Part shown: positions 45,084 to 57,226 of the stretch, piece after piece
Layout of the letters: the number at the start of each line of letters is the position of its first letter
Numbering within the stretch: the stretch's first letter is position 1
Assembly (NCBI RefSeq): GCF_030272615.1
Contig: NC_081409.1
Location: forward strand, 911,051,330 to 911,109,329
From: Cryptomeria japonica
Taxonomy: Eukaryota; Streptophyta; Pinopsida; Cupressales; Cupressaceae
Reading direction: 5' to 3'
DNA length: 58,000 bases
Program-made: the position numbers and the translations under genes
The notes under the pieces: model-generated
The model's database searches: none
Told to the model about the DNA's origin: nothing
The model's input: only the letters and a program-made list of their open reading frames with translations

Positions 45084-45472
45084 TCTATGAAATTTAGGGT
45101 TAAGAGTGTTCTTCTATAAATACCTCTTCTTCCTAACGAATGCACAATAGCTTCTATCAGATAGCCTCAAAGCTTTTGATCTCCTTGGAAACTGGTTCGC
45201 CTTGCTCTTCTGCTTCTTCTCTTCACTTGTAGTGTGAGAAATGATTCACATTTTCCCTTTTTAACCTCACAAACCCTAATTTCAAGCTGACTTAAATATA
45301 TTGATAAGTTTCAACCGGATACCCTGTTCAACATCAATCAACTCACCGAATGATCTAGAGATCCGAATAATCATCTCCAAACATTTGAAATCAATCATGA
45401 TCGATCCCATATATCTCCAATGAGGTTCTACAAGATTTTGCATGAAGATGCCACCCCTTAAGGCCAAATGCT
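45084..45472 (-). other. Spacer between ORF D1 and ORF D2
   Basis: About 390 bases with a 61-codon minus-strand frame (45282-45467) of no known family. It may be non-coding or the decayed end of D1. Confidence 0.3.
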
Positions 45473-46632
45473 TTAGTTACCGGATGAAGATCTTGCACCA
45501 GATTCAGGTGTAGATCCATTGTCTGCTTTGGATTCATCTTTTCTGATCCACATCTTCTCAAGCTTGTCTCTCATCTCCTCTACCTTTTCCTTTCCTTTCT
45601 CATCTGATTTGTCTTTGTTTACCGGAGCATGATTCTTTCTTCTACTGTACTTTGTAATGTGACCGGTTTTGTCGCATGCACGAAAAACAACATTCTGCAT
45701 AGGTTTGAAGTTCATCTGATTTGGTATCATTTTGCATTGGTTAGAGATATGTCCAAACATCCCACAAGCATAGCATCTCTTGTTTTATAAATTATTCATT
45801 ATTGCTGTACACATATTTGATTTGTGACCAAACCTATTGCATATGAAACACTGACCGGTAAAGGTAGGACCATTATTCATATTATTCATTCCATTATTCA
45901 TCCTACTTATGTATTGATTTGCCATATGAACAAATTTATTGCAAGTAAAGCATCTACCATTGAATTTATGAGCATTAGGTTGTCTTACTAGAGGATTCTT
46001 TCTCTTCTTATGATTAGGTTTTGCATTGCCTTGTCCAGATCTGGAGGATTCACCTTTCTCAAATTCAAGTCCTTGCATGTCCTTTCCATGTCTCTGACTT
46101 TCCAACATCTCATCAAGCCTTGCTGAGCTAGCATTGAATTTATCTTTGTATTCATTTGCAGTAGCAATTCCATCTCTTAGGGCAATAATCCATCTTTCAA
46201 TTTCTTGACCATTATTCCTTGATTGTGTCAACTCCAGCTTCAACTAATCATTCTCATAGGTAATCCTAAAGCATTCATCTTCTCTTTCCTTCAATGATTG
46301 AGTTATGCTTTTTTCATTCTTCTTTCGGTCTTCAGTTTCCTTAGTCAACTTCATCACAATGGATTGCATCTCATTCTTCAAGGCATCATTCTCTCTTGCA
46401 AGTTTGTCACATTCATCAGCTTTGTCCTGATTTTCCATGCATTGATCTTCTTTCTCCTTCAGCTTGTCCATCAACTCTTTCCTCTTATCTCTTGAAGTGT
46501 TCACTTGATCCTTCAATTCATTAATGAAGTCTTCAGTTGCATTTAGGTTTCTCTTCAAGGAACTCATCTCATTTCTTGCTGCATCAAGATCCTCAAGTGC
46601 CACACAAAGTTGTCTCTAAAAACCAGAGTCCA
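45473..46632 (-). pseudogene. ORF D1: coiled-coil Gag-like protein with four zinc knuckles
   Basis: Starts at ATG 46632 (MDSGF), then a stop that looks like CAG to TAG. A long charged coiled coil follows (KRNLNATEDFINELKDQVNT, KLARENDALKNEMQSIVMKL), then a linker. Next come CFTCNKFVHMANQY (last Cys lost), CFICNRFGHKSNMC, CYACGMFGHISNQC and FRACDKTGHITKYS (first Cys lost), and a charged tail ending ARSSSGN. Three in-frame stops in about 385 codons, otherwise one frame. Placed directly after LTR and primer site like Gag, but with a coiled coil instead of the copia UBN2 capsid region seen in element B. RNA binding by the knuckles is inferred. Confidence 0.7.
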
Positions 46633-46687
46633 TTGATTCAATTTCTCGGACCTTCCTTAAGTGGTTAGGCTTCCTTGGAAGAATTGG

Positions 46688-46699
46688 GCTCTGATACCA
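46688..46699 (-). promoter_or_regulatory. Primer binding site of element D (tRNA-iMet)
   Basis: Minus strand tggtatcagagc directly after the LTR end ...ttttagca, one base or so away. It proves that LTR 46702-47649 is the 5' LTR of a minus-strand element. Confidence 0.9.
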
Positions 46700-46701
46700 A
46701 T

Positions 46702-47649
46702 TGCTAAAAGTAGGGATCACTGTGAGATGGGGGGTGAATCAATGATCTACTGGAAAATAAACTTCCAAACTTTTTCTCAGTCAATTAGAAGCAAGTGCCA
46801 GAAAATAAAATGCAAAAACACAAGATGATCAACCACAAAATCATAACACTGGGATTTTGAAGTGGGAACCCAAATGGGAAAAACCACAGTGGGATTTGAA
46901 CCCACAATATTATTACACTATGGCTAGTAGCAAAACAATATTACATGAAGGGGAATGCACTATCATTCAGGCACACTGCCTAGAGCTTACAACTCAATTA
47001 CAATAAGGGCTACAACCTTGGAAGGCTCACTGCCTTACAAATCATTTAAAATGATGAATTACAATGAATTAACTCCAAAATAGCATCTAACAATGTCTGG
47101 ATGAGTTCCAGTCAGTGCCAATACTTTGACTGTATCTGCTCTACAACCCTGCTATGTTTTCTATCTTAGTCAGCTACCGGATCAAGAATGTGCATGTGAA
47201 ACTATGCCAAAAGGGATTCTCGATCACTACTCACTCATATTAATTCATACCTCACCTTAAAAATATCTTTTGCACTTGTCTTATAAATCCGCAATCACAA
47301 AATAAAAAATTATCAAGTCGGCCTATAGTGTAATGTGTAGAATTAAGTCGGCTTGACCAGATCACCAAAAACAAAAGAAGATCACCAAAAATATGATAAA
47401 ATTATGTCTCTTTATTGACCCTATCAACCCATGCATGATTCATAACACCGCAATCATGGGAAGGCTTCCAGACTAAAACTGCTTTACTCAACCTGAAATA
47501 CCGGTTAACTGGTTAACGTTTCACATCCACTTTCGGTTATCAAGATCTATAGCTACCTAATAGAATTCCATGAAGAGTTTCCATCAATCAAAACCCTTAA
47601 ACCAATAATCAAGCATCAATATTCACCGAATGAGTGTCAATTGCCAATA
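46702..47649 (-). mobile_element. 5' LTR of element D
   Basis: On the minus strand it begins at about 47649 with tattggcaattgacactc (first bases probably mutated from TGTTGGCAATTG). It contains gtggtttttcccatttgggt and gattcaccccccatctcac, and ends ...ctacttttagca at 46702. Length 948 bases, shorter than the LTRs of A-C but sharing their end blocks. Confidence 0.75.
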
Positions 47650-48119
47650 AAATCTAGGATTCTACTCATCCACACACTAATATTTCTTCTATGGTTGCAC
47701 CTACGTATGGTTCCAGTCTTGACTGCTATCATTTTCATGCTATTATCCATTCAAAATTGTCCAAACCCTAAAGTTTTCCTCCCTTGATTACTTTGCACTA
47801 ATTTCTTTTATTTTCTTGACATTCATCTTCTTTCTAATTTTTGTCTTGCTAGCCCATACTTGAGTTGGGGAGCTTATTTCACATCAGGGGGTGGTAGGGA
47901 AATGGGCATCCCTATGCATCCTTTTACCTCGTGGTCATTCTTGTGGGCTACTTTTAGCCCACGGGGTGGTGTGGAGGGAAGCCTTCCTCGCTATCCCGCC
48001 CCTTCTTCCTGTTGCTTTCTCGTGCCTCATAGGGTGTGGAGGATGAGAGGCATTCAAAAAGTTTTTGAATTTCAACTCTTTTGTGCATTACACAGGCCCC
48101 TCCATGATTTCTCCTGATT
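47650..48119. other. Unassigned GC-richer segment
   Basis: From about 47855 to 48110 base composition rises sharply (tggtagggaaatgggcatcc, tcgctatcccgccccttctt), unlike its neighbours. The open frame across it is not similar to any protein I know. It joins copia C just before GIITRRKVRENS. Possibly a fragment of another element. Confidence 0.3.
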
Positions 48120-49695
48120 TGCTTGCAGGAATTATTACAAGAAGAAAGGTCAGAGAAAACTCATGTATGATCTCTGAATTTGAGCCTAAATCATTCAAAG
48201 AGGCACATAAAGATGAAGACTGGATCAAGGCAATGGAAGAGGAACTTGATCAGATAGAAAAGAATGGTACATGGTCTTTGGTACCCAGACCGGAGCATAA
48301 AAATGTCATTGGAACCAAATGGGTTTTCAGAAATAAGCTAAATGAGGATGGCATAGTGGTAAGAAACAAAGCCAGACTGGTATGTAAAGGATATGCCCAA
48401 GAAGAAGGGAATACTATGGAGAAACCTTTGCTCCAGTAGCAAGATTGGAAGGAGTTTGTATGCTTCTTGCATATGCAGCTTTTAAAGGATTCAAGGTATA
48501 TCAAATGGATGTAAAATATGCATTTCTAAATGGAATACTTGAAGAGGAGGTGTATATAGAGCAACCAGATGGGTTTGCCCTATCAAAAGACAGTGACATG
48601 GTGGGTAGGCTACATAAAGCCTTGTATGGACTGAAGCAGGCACCTAGAGCATGGTATGAACGCTTGCACTCCCATCTTGTGAAGATTGGATTTGAAAGAA
48701 CAAGTGAAGATAGCAATATCTACCTTAAATCAGAAGGAGATCAGATTCTGATCTGTGAAGTATTTGTTGATAACATAATCTTTGGTGGAGATGACAAGAT
48801 GAGTCATGACTTTGCAGATGAGATGAAAAAGGAGTTTGAGATGTCACTCATAGGGGAGATTAAGTTCTTCATTAGACTGCAGATTCAACAAATGAAAGAT
48901 GGAATCTTTATTACTCAGTCCAAGTATGTCAAAGAGGTGTTGAAGACCTTTGGCATGGAAGACATCAAACCGGTTGGTACACCAATGGTGACCGGTTGTA
49001 AACTATCAAAAGAGGATGACTCAGCATTGGTAAATGAGAAGGAATACCGATCAATGATTGGTAAGTTGCATTATGTAGCGCATAGTAGACCAGACATTGC
49101 ACATGCATTGGGTGTAACTGCTTGATTTCAGAAAAGTCCAAGAGAATCTGACCTGGTAGCAGTCAAGCGGATTCTTAGATATCTGAAGGGAACTATTGAC
49201 TATGGATTATGGTATCCATACAATGATGATTTAAATCTGAAAGTGATCACAGATGCTGATTGGGCTGGTAATGTGGATGACCGAAAGAGCACAACCGATG
49301 GTGCATTCTTTCTTAGTGGTAGAATGGTCTCATGGATGAGTAAAAAGCAGAGTTGTATCTCTTAGTCTACAACAGAAGCAGAGTATGTTGCAACTTTTAT
49401 GAACTACACCCAGACTATTTGGATGAAGCATGTATTGAATGGCTTCAAAGTTCCTGTATCTGAACTGGTAAGTATATTTTGTGACAATACAAGTGCAATT
49501 AACATTTCCAAGAATCCAATTTTACATGCTAGAACCAAGCACTTTGAACTCAAGTATCATTTCTTGAGGGTAGTATTGGAACATGTTTCCAGTAAGGAGA
49601 AGTTAGCAGATATATTCACCAAGCCTCTACCGAAGGCTACTTTTACCTATTTGAGAGGTGAATTAGGGGTGCTGCCCCTTCAAGAGGTAAACTAA
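48120..49695 (+). pseudogene. Copia C RT and RNase H (5' truncated)
   Basis: Begins GIITRRKVRENSCMISEFEP, the start of the RT region, so gag, protease and integrase are missing. RT: GTKWVFRNKLNEDG, frameshift near 48410, [31 protein letters not shown], then [10 protein letters not shown] (about 48759-48788), where the second catalytic Asp of the usual (Y/F)VDD is Asn. RNase H follows a stop at 49123-49125 (ADWAGNVDDRKSTTDGAFFL, CISxSTTEAEYVATF, CDNTSAINISKN). A few residues are missing before VLEHVSSKEKLADIFTKPLP. Inactive, but less decayed than A and B. Confidence 0.92.
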
Positions 49696-49940
49696 AGCCT
49701 TGTGCTCCACATCAGTTAGTTCTTACTTATCTATATCTTTTCAGGATTGATGTGTTGAAGGATGCTACTCCTCAGGGGGAGCAGCATAGTGGAACAAGGA
49801 AACTTGTGCCTCCACTTTGGCATTGTTGTCAAAGGGGGAGAAGATGTGAAGCGAAGAAGATATCTACAATATTAAGGAGAAGATGTGATGCAGAAAGAGA
49901 GATATCTTTGTATATTGGCATCAATGCCAAAGGGGGAGAT
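49696..49940 (+). mobile_element. Copia C 3' region and polypurine tract
   Basis: Purine blocks ctcagggggagcagc (about 49771) and gtcaaagggggagaag (about 49829). The final aaagggggagat lies just before the LTR at 49941, the same layout as A and B. Confidence 0.85.
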
Positions 49941-51456
49941 TGTTGGTATATGTGTAGAGTATGTTGACATGATGATATTGTGTTGTCATTGATGTCAATA
50001 TGCTGAAGAGTGATCTGGTAATATCATGAAGGGTGAACCAGTTTATTGAAGTTTAGCAACTCGCAAAGTGAACGGATATGCTGTTGAGAACCGATATATG
50101 TGAAACAGTGAACCAGTATGTTTGTTCAAGTGAATCGGTATATTGAAAGGTGAACCGGTATATGGAATGTTTTCTATCAAGGTTTAATATGGTATGACTA
50201 CCAGTTGGTAGTCTTAGCTTCAGGGTTTTCGATTGAAGTGTTTCGAGCCTGTGTGATTCATTTGATGGCATTGTGTGATGAGTTAGTAGTGTAATGGAGG
50301 TCAGATCGTGTTACCATGTCAACCTCATGCATGTGAAGGATCTTGTATGAAGGAGATTGATCCTATCTACCTTGGAAATGTGCGAAGTCTCTGCAAACGG
50401 TGGAGAATGTGTGATGGGTTATCGCCTCCAAGAAGCGGTGAAGAACAAATGATGGAGAATGTCTTGAGATCTGTTCAAGACCATTGTATTCAAATGCAAA
50501 GTGTTCAATGGTAAGGATTGAACTGACTGAATTGCTCAACCTAAATTTTTAGGGTTTAAGGTTTATGTTACCGACCTATCTGTTTCCTATAAGGTCGATG
50601 CTGTGTTTTATGTTGAACTTGTTGGCAAATGTTGTGTGTGTATCTAAGTGCAGAGATACGTGATTCTTGCCAGACCAAATAAGAGAATCGATTCCTATAG
50701 AGTGTGTGTGCAGAAGGAAGGAACTAAAGCGGATCTGCATTGGCATTGAGTGCTATTACCAGATCATTGTAATACCTGTTGATCTTTAACCACTTCAACA
50801 ATTGGAAAATCCCCTAATAGGGTAGCTTTAAACAGCTTGTTGTAAATCCTTTAACAGGGTAACTCAAAGCCATTGAGTTCATAAAATCCTCTAACAAGGT
50901 AACCTGTAACAGGGTTTAACCCTTAACTGGGTATTCTAGCCATCCCTTAACCGGGTGATCCCTAACAGGACCGGTTCCTAACAGAACCTGTTGTAACAGT
51001 CTTTAACCGGACTAGGCTTCTAACAGAGCGGACTTCTAAAGAGTTCAAAAATAGCTTGTGGGTATTCATCCCCACCATGGTTTTTCCCAGTTGGGTTTCC
51101 ATGTGAAAAATATGTGTGTCATATGTGATGTCTTTTTCATGTGATGCTTTGTTGTTTTCTGTCAAGAGGTGAATCATGTTGATCTAGCAAGTGATTATAT
51201 TTCTGATGATAGATTACCTATTTGTGCACAAGGATAATGTGGAAATGAGGGTGTAGGTTGTGGTAAGATAAGTGTTTCCGGTTTATATCTTTCATAGTCT
51301 CATTGTGATTAACTGGTAGTAATCTGGTTTAAGACCGGTGTTAGTGATTGCCAATCAAGTTCATTGTTTGCAGCCAAATTGGTTTAGGAAAAGTTTTTGT
51401 GTCTGTATTGATTCACCACCCCCTCTCAGTACCAGTTTGGTATTCACTATTCATCA
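49941..51456 (+). mobile_element. 3' LTR of copia C
   Basis: TGTTGGTATATGTGTAGAG to about ...ctattcatca (51456); the end is uncertain by some tens of bases. It contains tgttgtcattgatgtcaata, the stem CGACCT/AGGTCG (50572-50597), gtttttcccagttgggtttc and tgattcaccaccccctctca. A series of taaccgggt / taacagggt words lies at 50810-51020, also seen in copia B. Confidence 0.85.
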
Positions 51457-51959
51457 TTGAGTTATCAAAATTTAGCAAAATTTTTGAGGTCCCAACAAAT
51501 TTTTTGTTGTATATTTGACTTTTCAATTACAAAATATACTTAGGATCTTGTGGCCATCATAATAAAATATATTGCATTTGAAATACACATAATGGATCAC
51601 ATGTTGTTGATGAGATTATCTAATCTTGATGCTTGGACCAAAAGTGTTGCACCACTTCAAAACTACCAAAAATAGGTCATCTGTTGATTTGGTTAATATT
51701 TAATATAATAGGACAACTGATTTAAATGCTTAATCTCCATATTTCTCCTCTCATTCTATATATATCTTCTTGAAAGGCCATTGGAAGCATTGGATTTAAT
51801 TGATCTTCTCATTATGTCTTGCATATTTTGCAACTAAAATTGCTCTATTTTCCTTACTAAAACTATAACAAATTACATGCATGACTTACATCCCATCTAA
51901 TGTACTGTTTCATATTCTTATAATCAATTCATCGCTTGAACATACAAAAGATTAAAATT
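51457..51959. other. AT-rich stretch without recognised features
   Basis: Follows the copia C LTR. No ORF, repeat or domain recognised. Confidence 0.4.
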
Positions 51960-54595
51960 TGGGCCTATATTACCAAATTCACCTTCCACTAATCCAATTT
52001 CTTCTCAAATGAGTCAATCAAGCATATCCTTTAATTTCTTATCAATATTCAACATGGAGGCTACCACCTCTTCAAGAGTTTTCATCATTTGATTGGTTGT
52101 CTTTATTTTGCAAGTATTTCAGAACCAAACCTAGAAACCATGACGATTTTTCTTATTACTAGGGTCCTTGACATCCACCTATCTTTTATTGATTTGAGAT
52201 TTTTAGAACCCAAATCATGTTTCACCAAGGCATACTTAAAATATACATATAATTTGTATGTATCATCTATCTTATCAACTATTTTGGACAACCTATAATC
52301 AACCAATTATGGCACCAACTTGCCAATGATCTGCATCTTATTTTTATTTTCTCCTTTAATCTAATCCTTGATCTCAAATAGTAATTCTTCCTTATTTGAT
52401 GGAAGTTCTCTTTTAAACTTGAAAGACTTGAGATAACGAGCACTGATGCACTTGTTGATATCAAATCCTAATATATCAATTGGTTATTTCTAATCACTAC
52501 CTACATATATTTTTGTTTTAGTGCATCATAATCCTCCTAAAAATTCTTAATAGTAACCACACTAAAAAATATAACATCAACTACCAATTATGTATCTTGG
52601 GTGATGGATAACCGAATACTCTCTTTATTATTACATTGCCTCTCAAATATTCAACATTGATAACAACATTTGGCTTATTTGTATTTGGGGCCAGAGCCCA
52701 AATTGCTAATGTTTCAAACCTAGGGCTAAACCATGACCCTAAGAAGACTTGATTTGCTTTCTCCTCAGTAATATAAACTTCCCTATTCTACTTACTCAAT
52801 GTATCAAAGGCTAGTTTAGTGGTAATATCTCAATTGGGAAGCAATAACAATCCACTCTCATACAATATTTTCCTACCTCGTTTGGAAGTAATGTTGTAAG
52901 CTATAAAATCAAGATTTTATTTGCCACCTCTTTCCACTAAGAAGGATCAATATTGTTTGTTGCCTTGACAACTCTTATCTGATAATCATCTTTCCTTATC
53001 CTCATGACAAATCTTTAAATCTAAAGTCTTTATAAACTCATCATCCATAAAAAATTGGTGTTATCAGTGGTAACCTTGAAATTGTCATAAAATTGGCACA
53101 ATAACCCTTGAGGGTGAAGACACAAGCTCCAAAAAATATTCCCTATAGTATCTTTGGCTACATCCTCAATATCAATGATCTCAAATGTCCTTCACATTCT
53201 CCTACAAGTCAATTAACTTTTTCTTTATAGTAGGTTGTTCCTCAAGGACAATGACTGCTTGAGATTTCTTATGGGGCTCCTCACTTTAAGCTTTGATATA
53301 AGGTTTGATAGGGGCACCAAGGTCTCTTTTGAATATAGGTTTTTGTTCCTCAAGGGGAGTTAGTATCTATACATGAGACAATGTATTTTGAATTATGTCA
53401 ATTTGGTCCCCTTCTTCTACAAAAGAGCCAAGAAAAGTAGGATTTTATTTTATCTTCAATTCCTCATATCTAATTATACCTATCCACTTATTTATTTTCT
53501 ACATTACCTCTTCAATGGTGAGGAAATTTAGTATAACATCTCCATCAAATAAGATCCCATGCACAAGTGGGGGCCTCCTAATACTTACCCTTAGATGGTT
53601 TATAAAACCCTCAAGATCAAAGATCCGTGTGCATTCAGGAGCCATTCTATATCACTACATAATGGGATAGTTTTGACCTAAACCATCCTTATTGGCTTCC
53701 AAGAAGTTATAAAACTTAGAGATATGGGGAAAAAGGATCCATTTTCTTGTCTCCTCAAATGAGCCTTATTTGATTCATTCAAGCTAGATAACTTCCAAGT
53801 AAGTATTTCTTTTTGGCACATACATTGGAAAAATGTGAGGACTCACTAGACACTCATAGATCCTAAAGGAAATGGTGTAGGAATGAAAACAATCACCCCA
53901 ATTATGTGAAATCCCAAGGTCAAGGGTCCTCTATGTAAGCCTTGAAATTCTATTATTTCTTTGGAATTTGGGTCCATTCTTCACCAAAATAGCCTAGAAG
54001 ATTTCTCACAAAATGCTCCTCAAAAGTCACAAAGTTGGCATTCTCACAATACTTGTCTCTAATGTATGTCCAACACTAGACAAGGAGAGAAATATTATGC
54101 TTATCAACATATCTCACTTGTATACACTTATCCCATAGACCTCACCCGACATGCAAAAATATATGACATAACAGTGAGCATAAACTCTATATTCACCATA
54201 GTGTTATGGATGATTGTAGCGATGTACATCAAGTGAATGAGTATCTTCACTTTTACATCTTCTCTCATCACTTGGCATAAAGTATGGTACATTTTAATAA
54301 AATAATCTTCAAAAGTATCTAAATTAAAAGGACCCTACACAAACTATGAAATATTGATAGGTTTTTTATCTGATCTCTTTGCCTTATGCATTGAGATATA
54401 GACATACCTATTTACACCCACATGTGTCTGATACTTTTCTTTAAAGGCATCAAAATTGATAACCTTGTTTTTATACCAAATTGAGACGAAATATTTTAAA
54501 AATCATATCATTTTTTCTCCATTTATTGTCAACACTCTTCTTGTATTCATAGCATATCTACTGGCGGGAATATTTGCAAGGCACCAAATATGCCA
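51960..54595 (-). pseudogene. Large unrecognised minus-strand pseudogene, main part
   Basis: Coding-like minus-strand sequence of about 2.6 kb with scattered stops and shifts. Pieces from the right: SRYAMNTRRVLTINGEKM, KVINFDAFKEKYQTHVGVNR, DTFEDYFIKMYHTLCQVMRE, MAPECTRIFDLEGFINHLRV, ILFDGDVILNFLTIEEV, EEKANQVFLGSWFSPRFETL, NTNKPNVVINVEYLRGNVII, GFDINKCISARYLKSFKFKR, YKLYVYFKYALVKHDLGSKN and, at the left end, a short coiled piece (LEEVVASMLNIDKKL). I recognise no domain. Length with the right-hand part is close to 970 codons. Could be a host gene or an element ORF. Confidence 0.5.
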
Positions 54596-55076
54596 TTTGG
54601 ATCATTTGTAGACCCATATATCATTATATACCCCTTAAATAGCCTTAAAACACCTCTAGGGTGCCTAAATAATCTATAAAAGGGTAAAATATTATATATT
54701 TAAGGGGGAAATTATGGGAATAAGTTAATTAAGAGTTATTATAAAAATATGTGATGGAAAGGCATTATGTAGAGGCATAAAGAGGCTATATAAAGAGGGA
54801 AAAGTGGTAGATATGAATGTGGAACATACATGAAATAATATGGATTATATATGGATGAAGAATGATGAATATATTGTAATACATGTGTAAAATATTAAAG
54901 TATATTTATATATAATGTTATTGGTGTAAATATGAATGCGTGTAATTTATTATTAATTCATTTATACTTATTACATATCTAAGTTCTCCCTTTTTATTAA
55001 ATCACACCAAGGTAGAGTACACATCATAGAATATTAAACCTTACATTTGGGTCGAGGTTTTCCTATGATCAATATT
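54596..55076 (+). mobile_element. LTR-like insert in the pseudogene
   Basis: Very AT-rich segment separating two coding-like parts of the pseudogene. The plus strand has a clear TATA box (aggctatataaagaggg, about 54788-54804). A possible start is tgtagaccca at 54607. No ORF. Exact ends and target duplication not determined. Confidence 0.45.
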
Positions 55077-55400
55077 ATTTGGCGAATTCTTTGATGAAAT
55101 ATTCACCGACACATTGAGAACTACCAACTTGCCCAAATCCAAAACACATGCATTTGTAAGAGGGAACTGATCTAACTTCTTCCCATACTAGTGCTTAAAT
55201 AGTGACCATCTAGCTACTAGCAAGTTTGCATCTCTATAACCTCCCAAATTGTCAATCAACTTGTTAGTAGGACCACCTTGGCCATACACATTAGCATGTC
55301 TCTTTTATGAACCAGTAACTTGCATGAATAGGTCTTCATCAAACTCCTATTTTGTAGTGGAAGGTTATCCAATTGATTGACTCACCTTTACACATTTACA
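55077..55400 (-). pseudogene. Large unrecognised pseudogene, N-terminal part
   Basis: Minus-strand frame EFDEDLFMQVTGS, then a stop, KRHANVYGQGGPTNKLIDNL, GGYRDANLLVARWSLFKH and FPLTNACVLDLGKLVVLNVS. Upstream on the minus strand are aaaccctaatcatg (telo-box-like, about 55418-55431) and a tatataa stretch, so the gene start may be close to 55420. Confidence 0.5.
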
Positions 55401-55417
55401 GAGACTCGGGGTTTTCA

Positions 55418-55452
55418 AGCATGATTAGGGTTTCTCAATTATATATAACTAC
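55418..55452 (-). promoter_or_regulatory. Possible promoter: TATA stretch and telo-box
   Basis: Minus strand gttatatataattgag followed by aaaccctaatc and an ATG. The aaaccctaa telo-box is common in plant 5' regions. Weak evidence given the AT-rich context. Confidence 0.3.
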
Positions 55453-55930
55453 ACTCAATACTTCAGCAAATTTAGATCACACTAGCATTTACAAGCTTAT
55501 AAACATCAAATTTAGAAAATTTGAGCCATTTTGAACACACAATAATAAAATTATGCATTGAAATGCAACAAACCCCAGTTTGATTATAGACTTTGTAGAG
55601 ATATTCAATTTTGAGAAAGCTTCACTTGCAATGGAAAGTGTTCATTGAGGTGGTGCTAGGAGTGTATTTGTTTCCCTCTAATGGCCAAAAATTTGACTAG
55701 AACTAATCATTTCACCATTACTACCTTCATGCTTGAACAATGAGTCTAGAACTAGTCATTCTCAATTTTGAATATGAGTTGTCAATTTCACAAGATCATG
55801 GAAAGATTGAAAATCAAGATTGGTCAATATAGATTAAAAAATCCTTTGCACGCTTTAAAAGATTTGATAATATTAGAATTATCTAGATAGGACAACCTAT
55901 ACCACATGAAACACAATTAGTGTCAGACTT
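55453..55930. other. Unassigned stretch
   Basis: No coding potential, repeat or element end recognised between the pseudogene start and the solo LTR. Confidence 0.35.
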
Positions 55931-57226
55931 GTGTGAATATTGTCATTATTGTCATTGATGTCAAACCAATTAGCCAGTTTCGTCTAGATGATATATGTAG
56001 ATGATTATGCAAATGATATGTGTAAATGATATATGCAGATGGTATATGAAAATGATATGTGCAGATGATATACGTAGATGATATATGCAAATGGTATGTG
56101 CATATAATGTATCCAGTTTTGGCTAGAAGTCAAGTATGGGATATGATACAGTAAGGCGTAGATGATCTACTGGAGTGATTTTTTGGAGTTGAAAATCCTA
56201 AGTTATGCTTATTTTGGTTCTGGTATCAATTGTGTGTTTTGACATTAGTTATGTCAGTTATATATTTCATGTTTTGTGGTCCACTATCTATGGTATGCAT
56301 GGTATTTGTATTTTGTATTTTGGAGTTGTTGTGCTTAGAGTTTTTGTGTTATGAGTCAGTATCTATGGGTCTAGTTGACCCCTATTCTATTCTGGTAATT
56401 AAGGAATGTGCATCAGTGAGTAAATTGTGTAAGAGAAGTGTGTAGAGATGTTGTGGACGCCAACTTGGTTATCATATTTTTTTATTTAGGTTTTATTGGA
56501 TAACGTGTTGTTCCTAGCAACATATTACTTATGCTTGGATGACATATTATCTTGGTTTGTAAGATTTTCAATATGTGATCTGTGTGTGTGCATGCACGTA
56601 TGTGTGCATGCATGGAGTAGAATGAGAAAGATAATAAGTGAATGAGAAGTGGAAGATAAAGGTGTAGTGTGTGGAGTGTGAGTTGTGGATAGTGAAGCAG
56701 TTGGAGCAGAGTCAAAGTGCAGATAGCATTGCATTAATCCCTTACCGAATTTGCTGCAGATGTTTATGGATAGTAGTATATAGAGATCTTTTACCAGACC
56801 CTCTATAGGTTTTGTGAGTTGTAATCTGAGCTTAACTTGGAATCGATTTCATGCATTTGGAGATGCAACTTTCCTTAGTTTATTTATACCTATTGCAGTG
56901 AGAATTTCAGTAGTGAGACACTTTTGTAATCTGGCAGTGAGCCATATGACAGTGAGCCACCCATTTTGTAAACACCATATAACTAGTTATATTATCTTGA
57001 GAGTTAACAGTCTTTGTGGTTTTTCCCATTTGGTTTTTCGACATAAAATCTGATGTTCCATTTGTGGTTGTATTTTCTTGTTTACTTTGCACTTGCTATT
57101 TCATGTTGATGTGCTTAGTTGATAAATCTGATATATCTGGAAAAGGTTTAGAAATTGTGTGAATTTTTTTATTATTATGTGGGAATATCGATTCACCCAC
57201 CCTCTCAGTATTCTGGTTCATTCAAC
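55931..57226 (+). mobile_element. Solo copia-type LTR (element E)
   Basis: Starts near tgtgtgaatattgtcatta with attgtcattgatgtcaaacc, as in the starts of A-C, and ends ...gattcacccaccctctcag then ttctggttcattcaacca. It includes gtttttcccatttggttttt. No primer site follows and no pol precedes, so I read it as solo. About 1.3 kb. Confidence 0.7.
55987..56105. repeat. 13-15 bp minisatellite in solo LTR E
   Basis: About nine tandem units of agatgatatatg(t/c)a with small variations. It sits in U3 of LTR E and is not seen in the other copia LTRs here. Confidence 0.8.

Noticed and set aside
47860-48117. GC-rich plus-strand frame as the N-terminus of copia C
   Set aside because: It resembles no copia domain, and RT sequence begins abruptly near 48120.
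56580-56615. tgtg/catg microsatellite as a regulatory site
   Set aside because: Simple sequence within the solo LTR; no further support.
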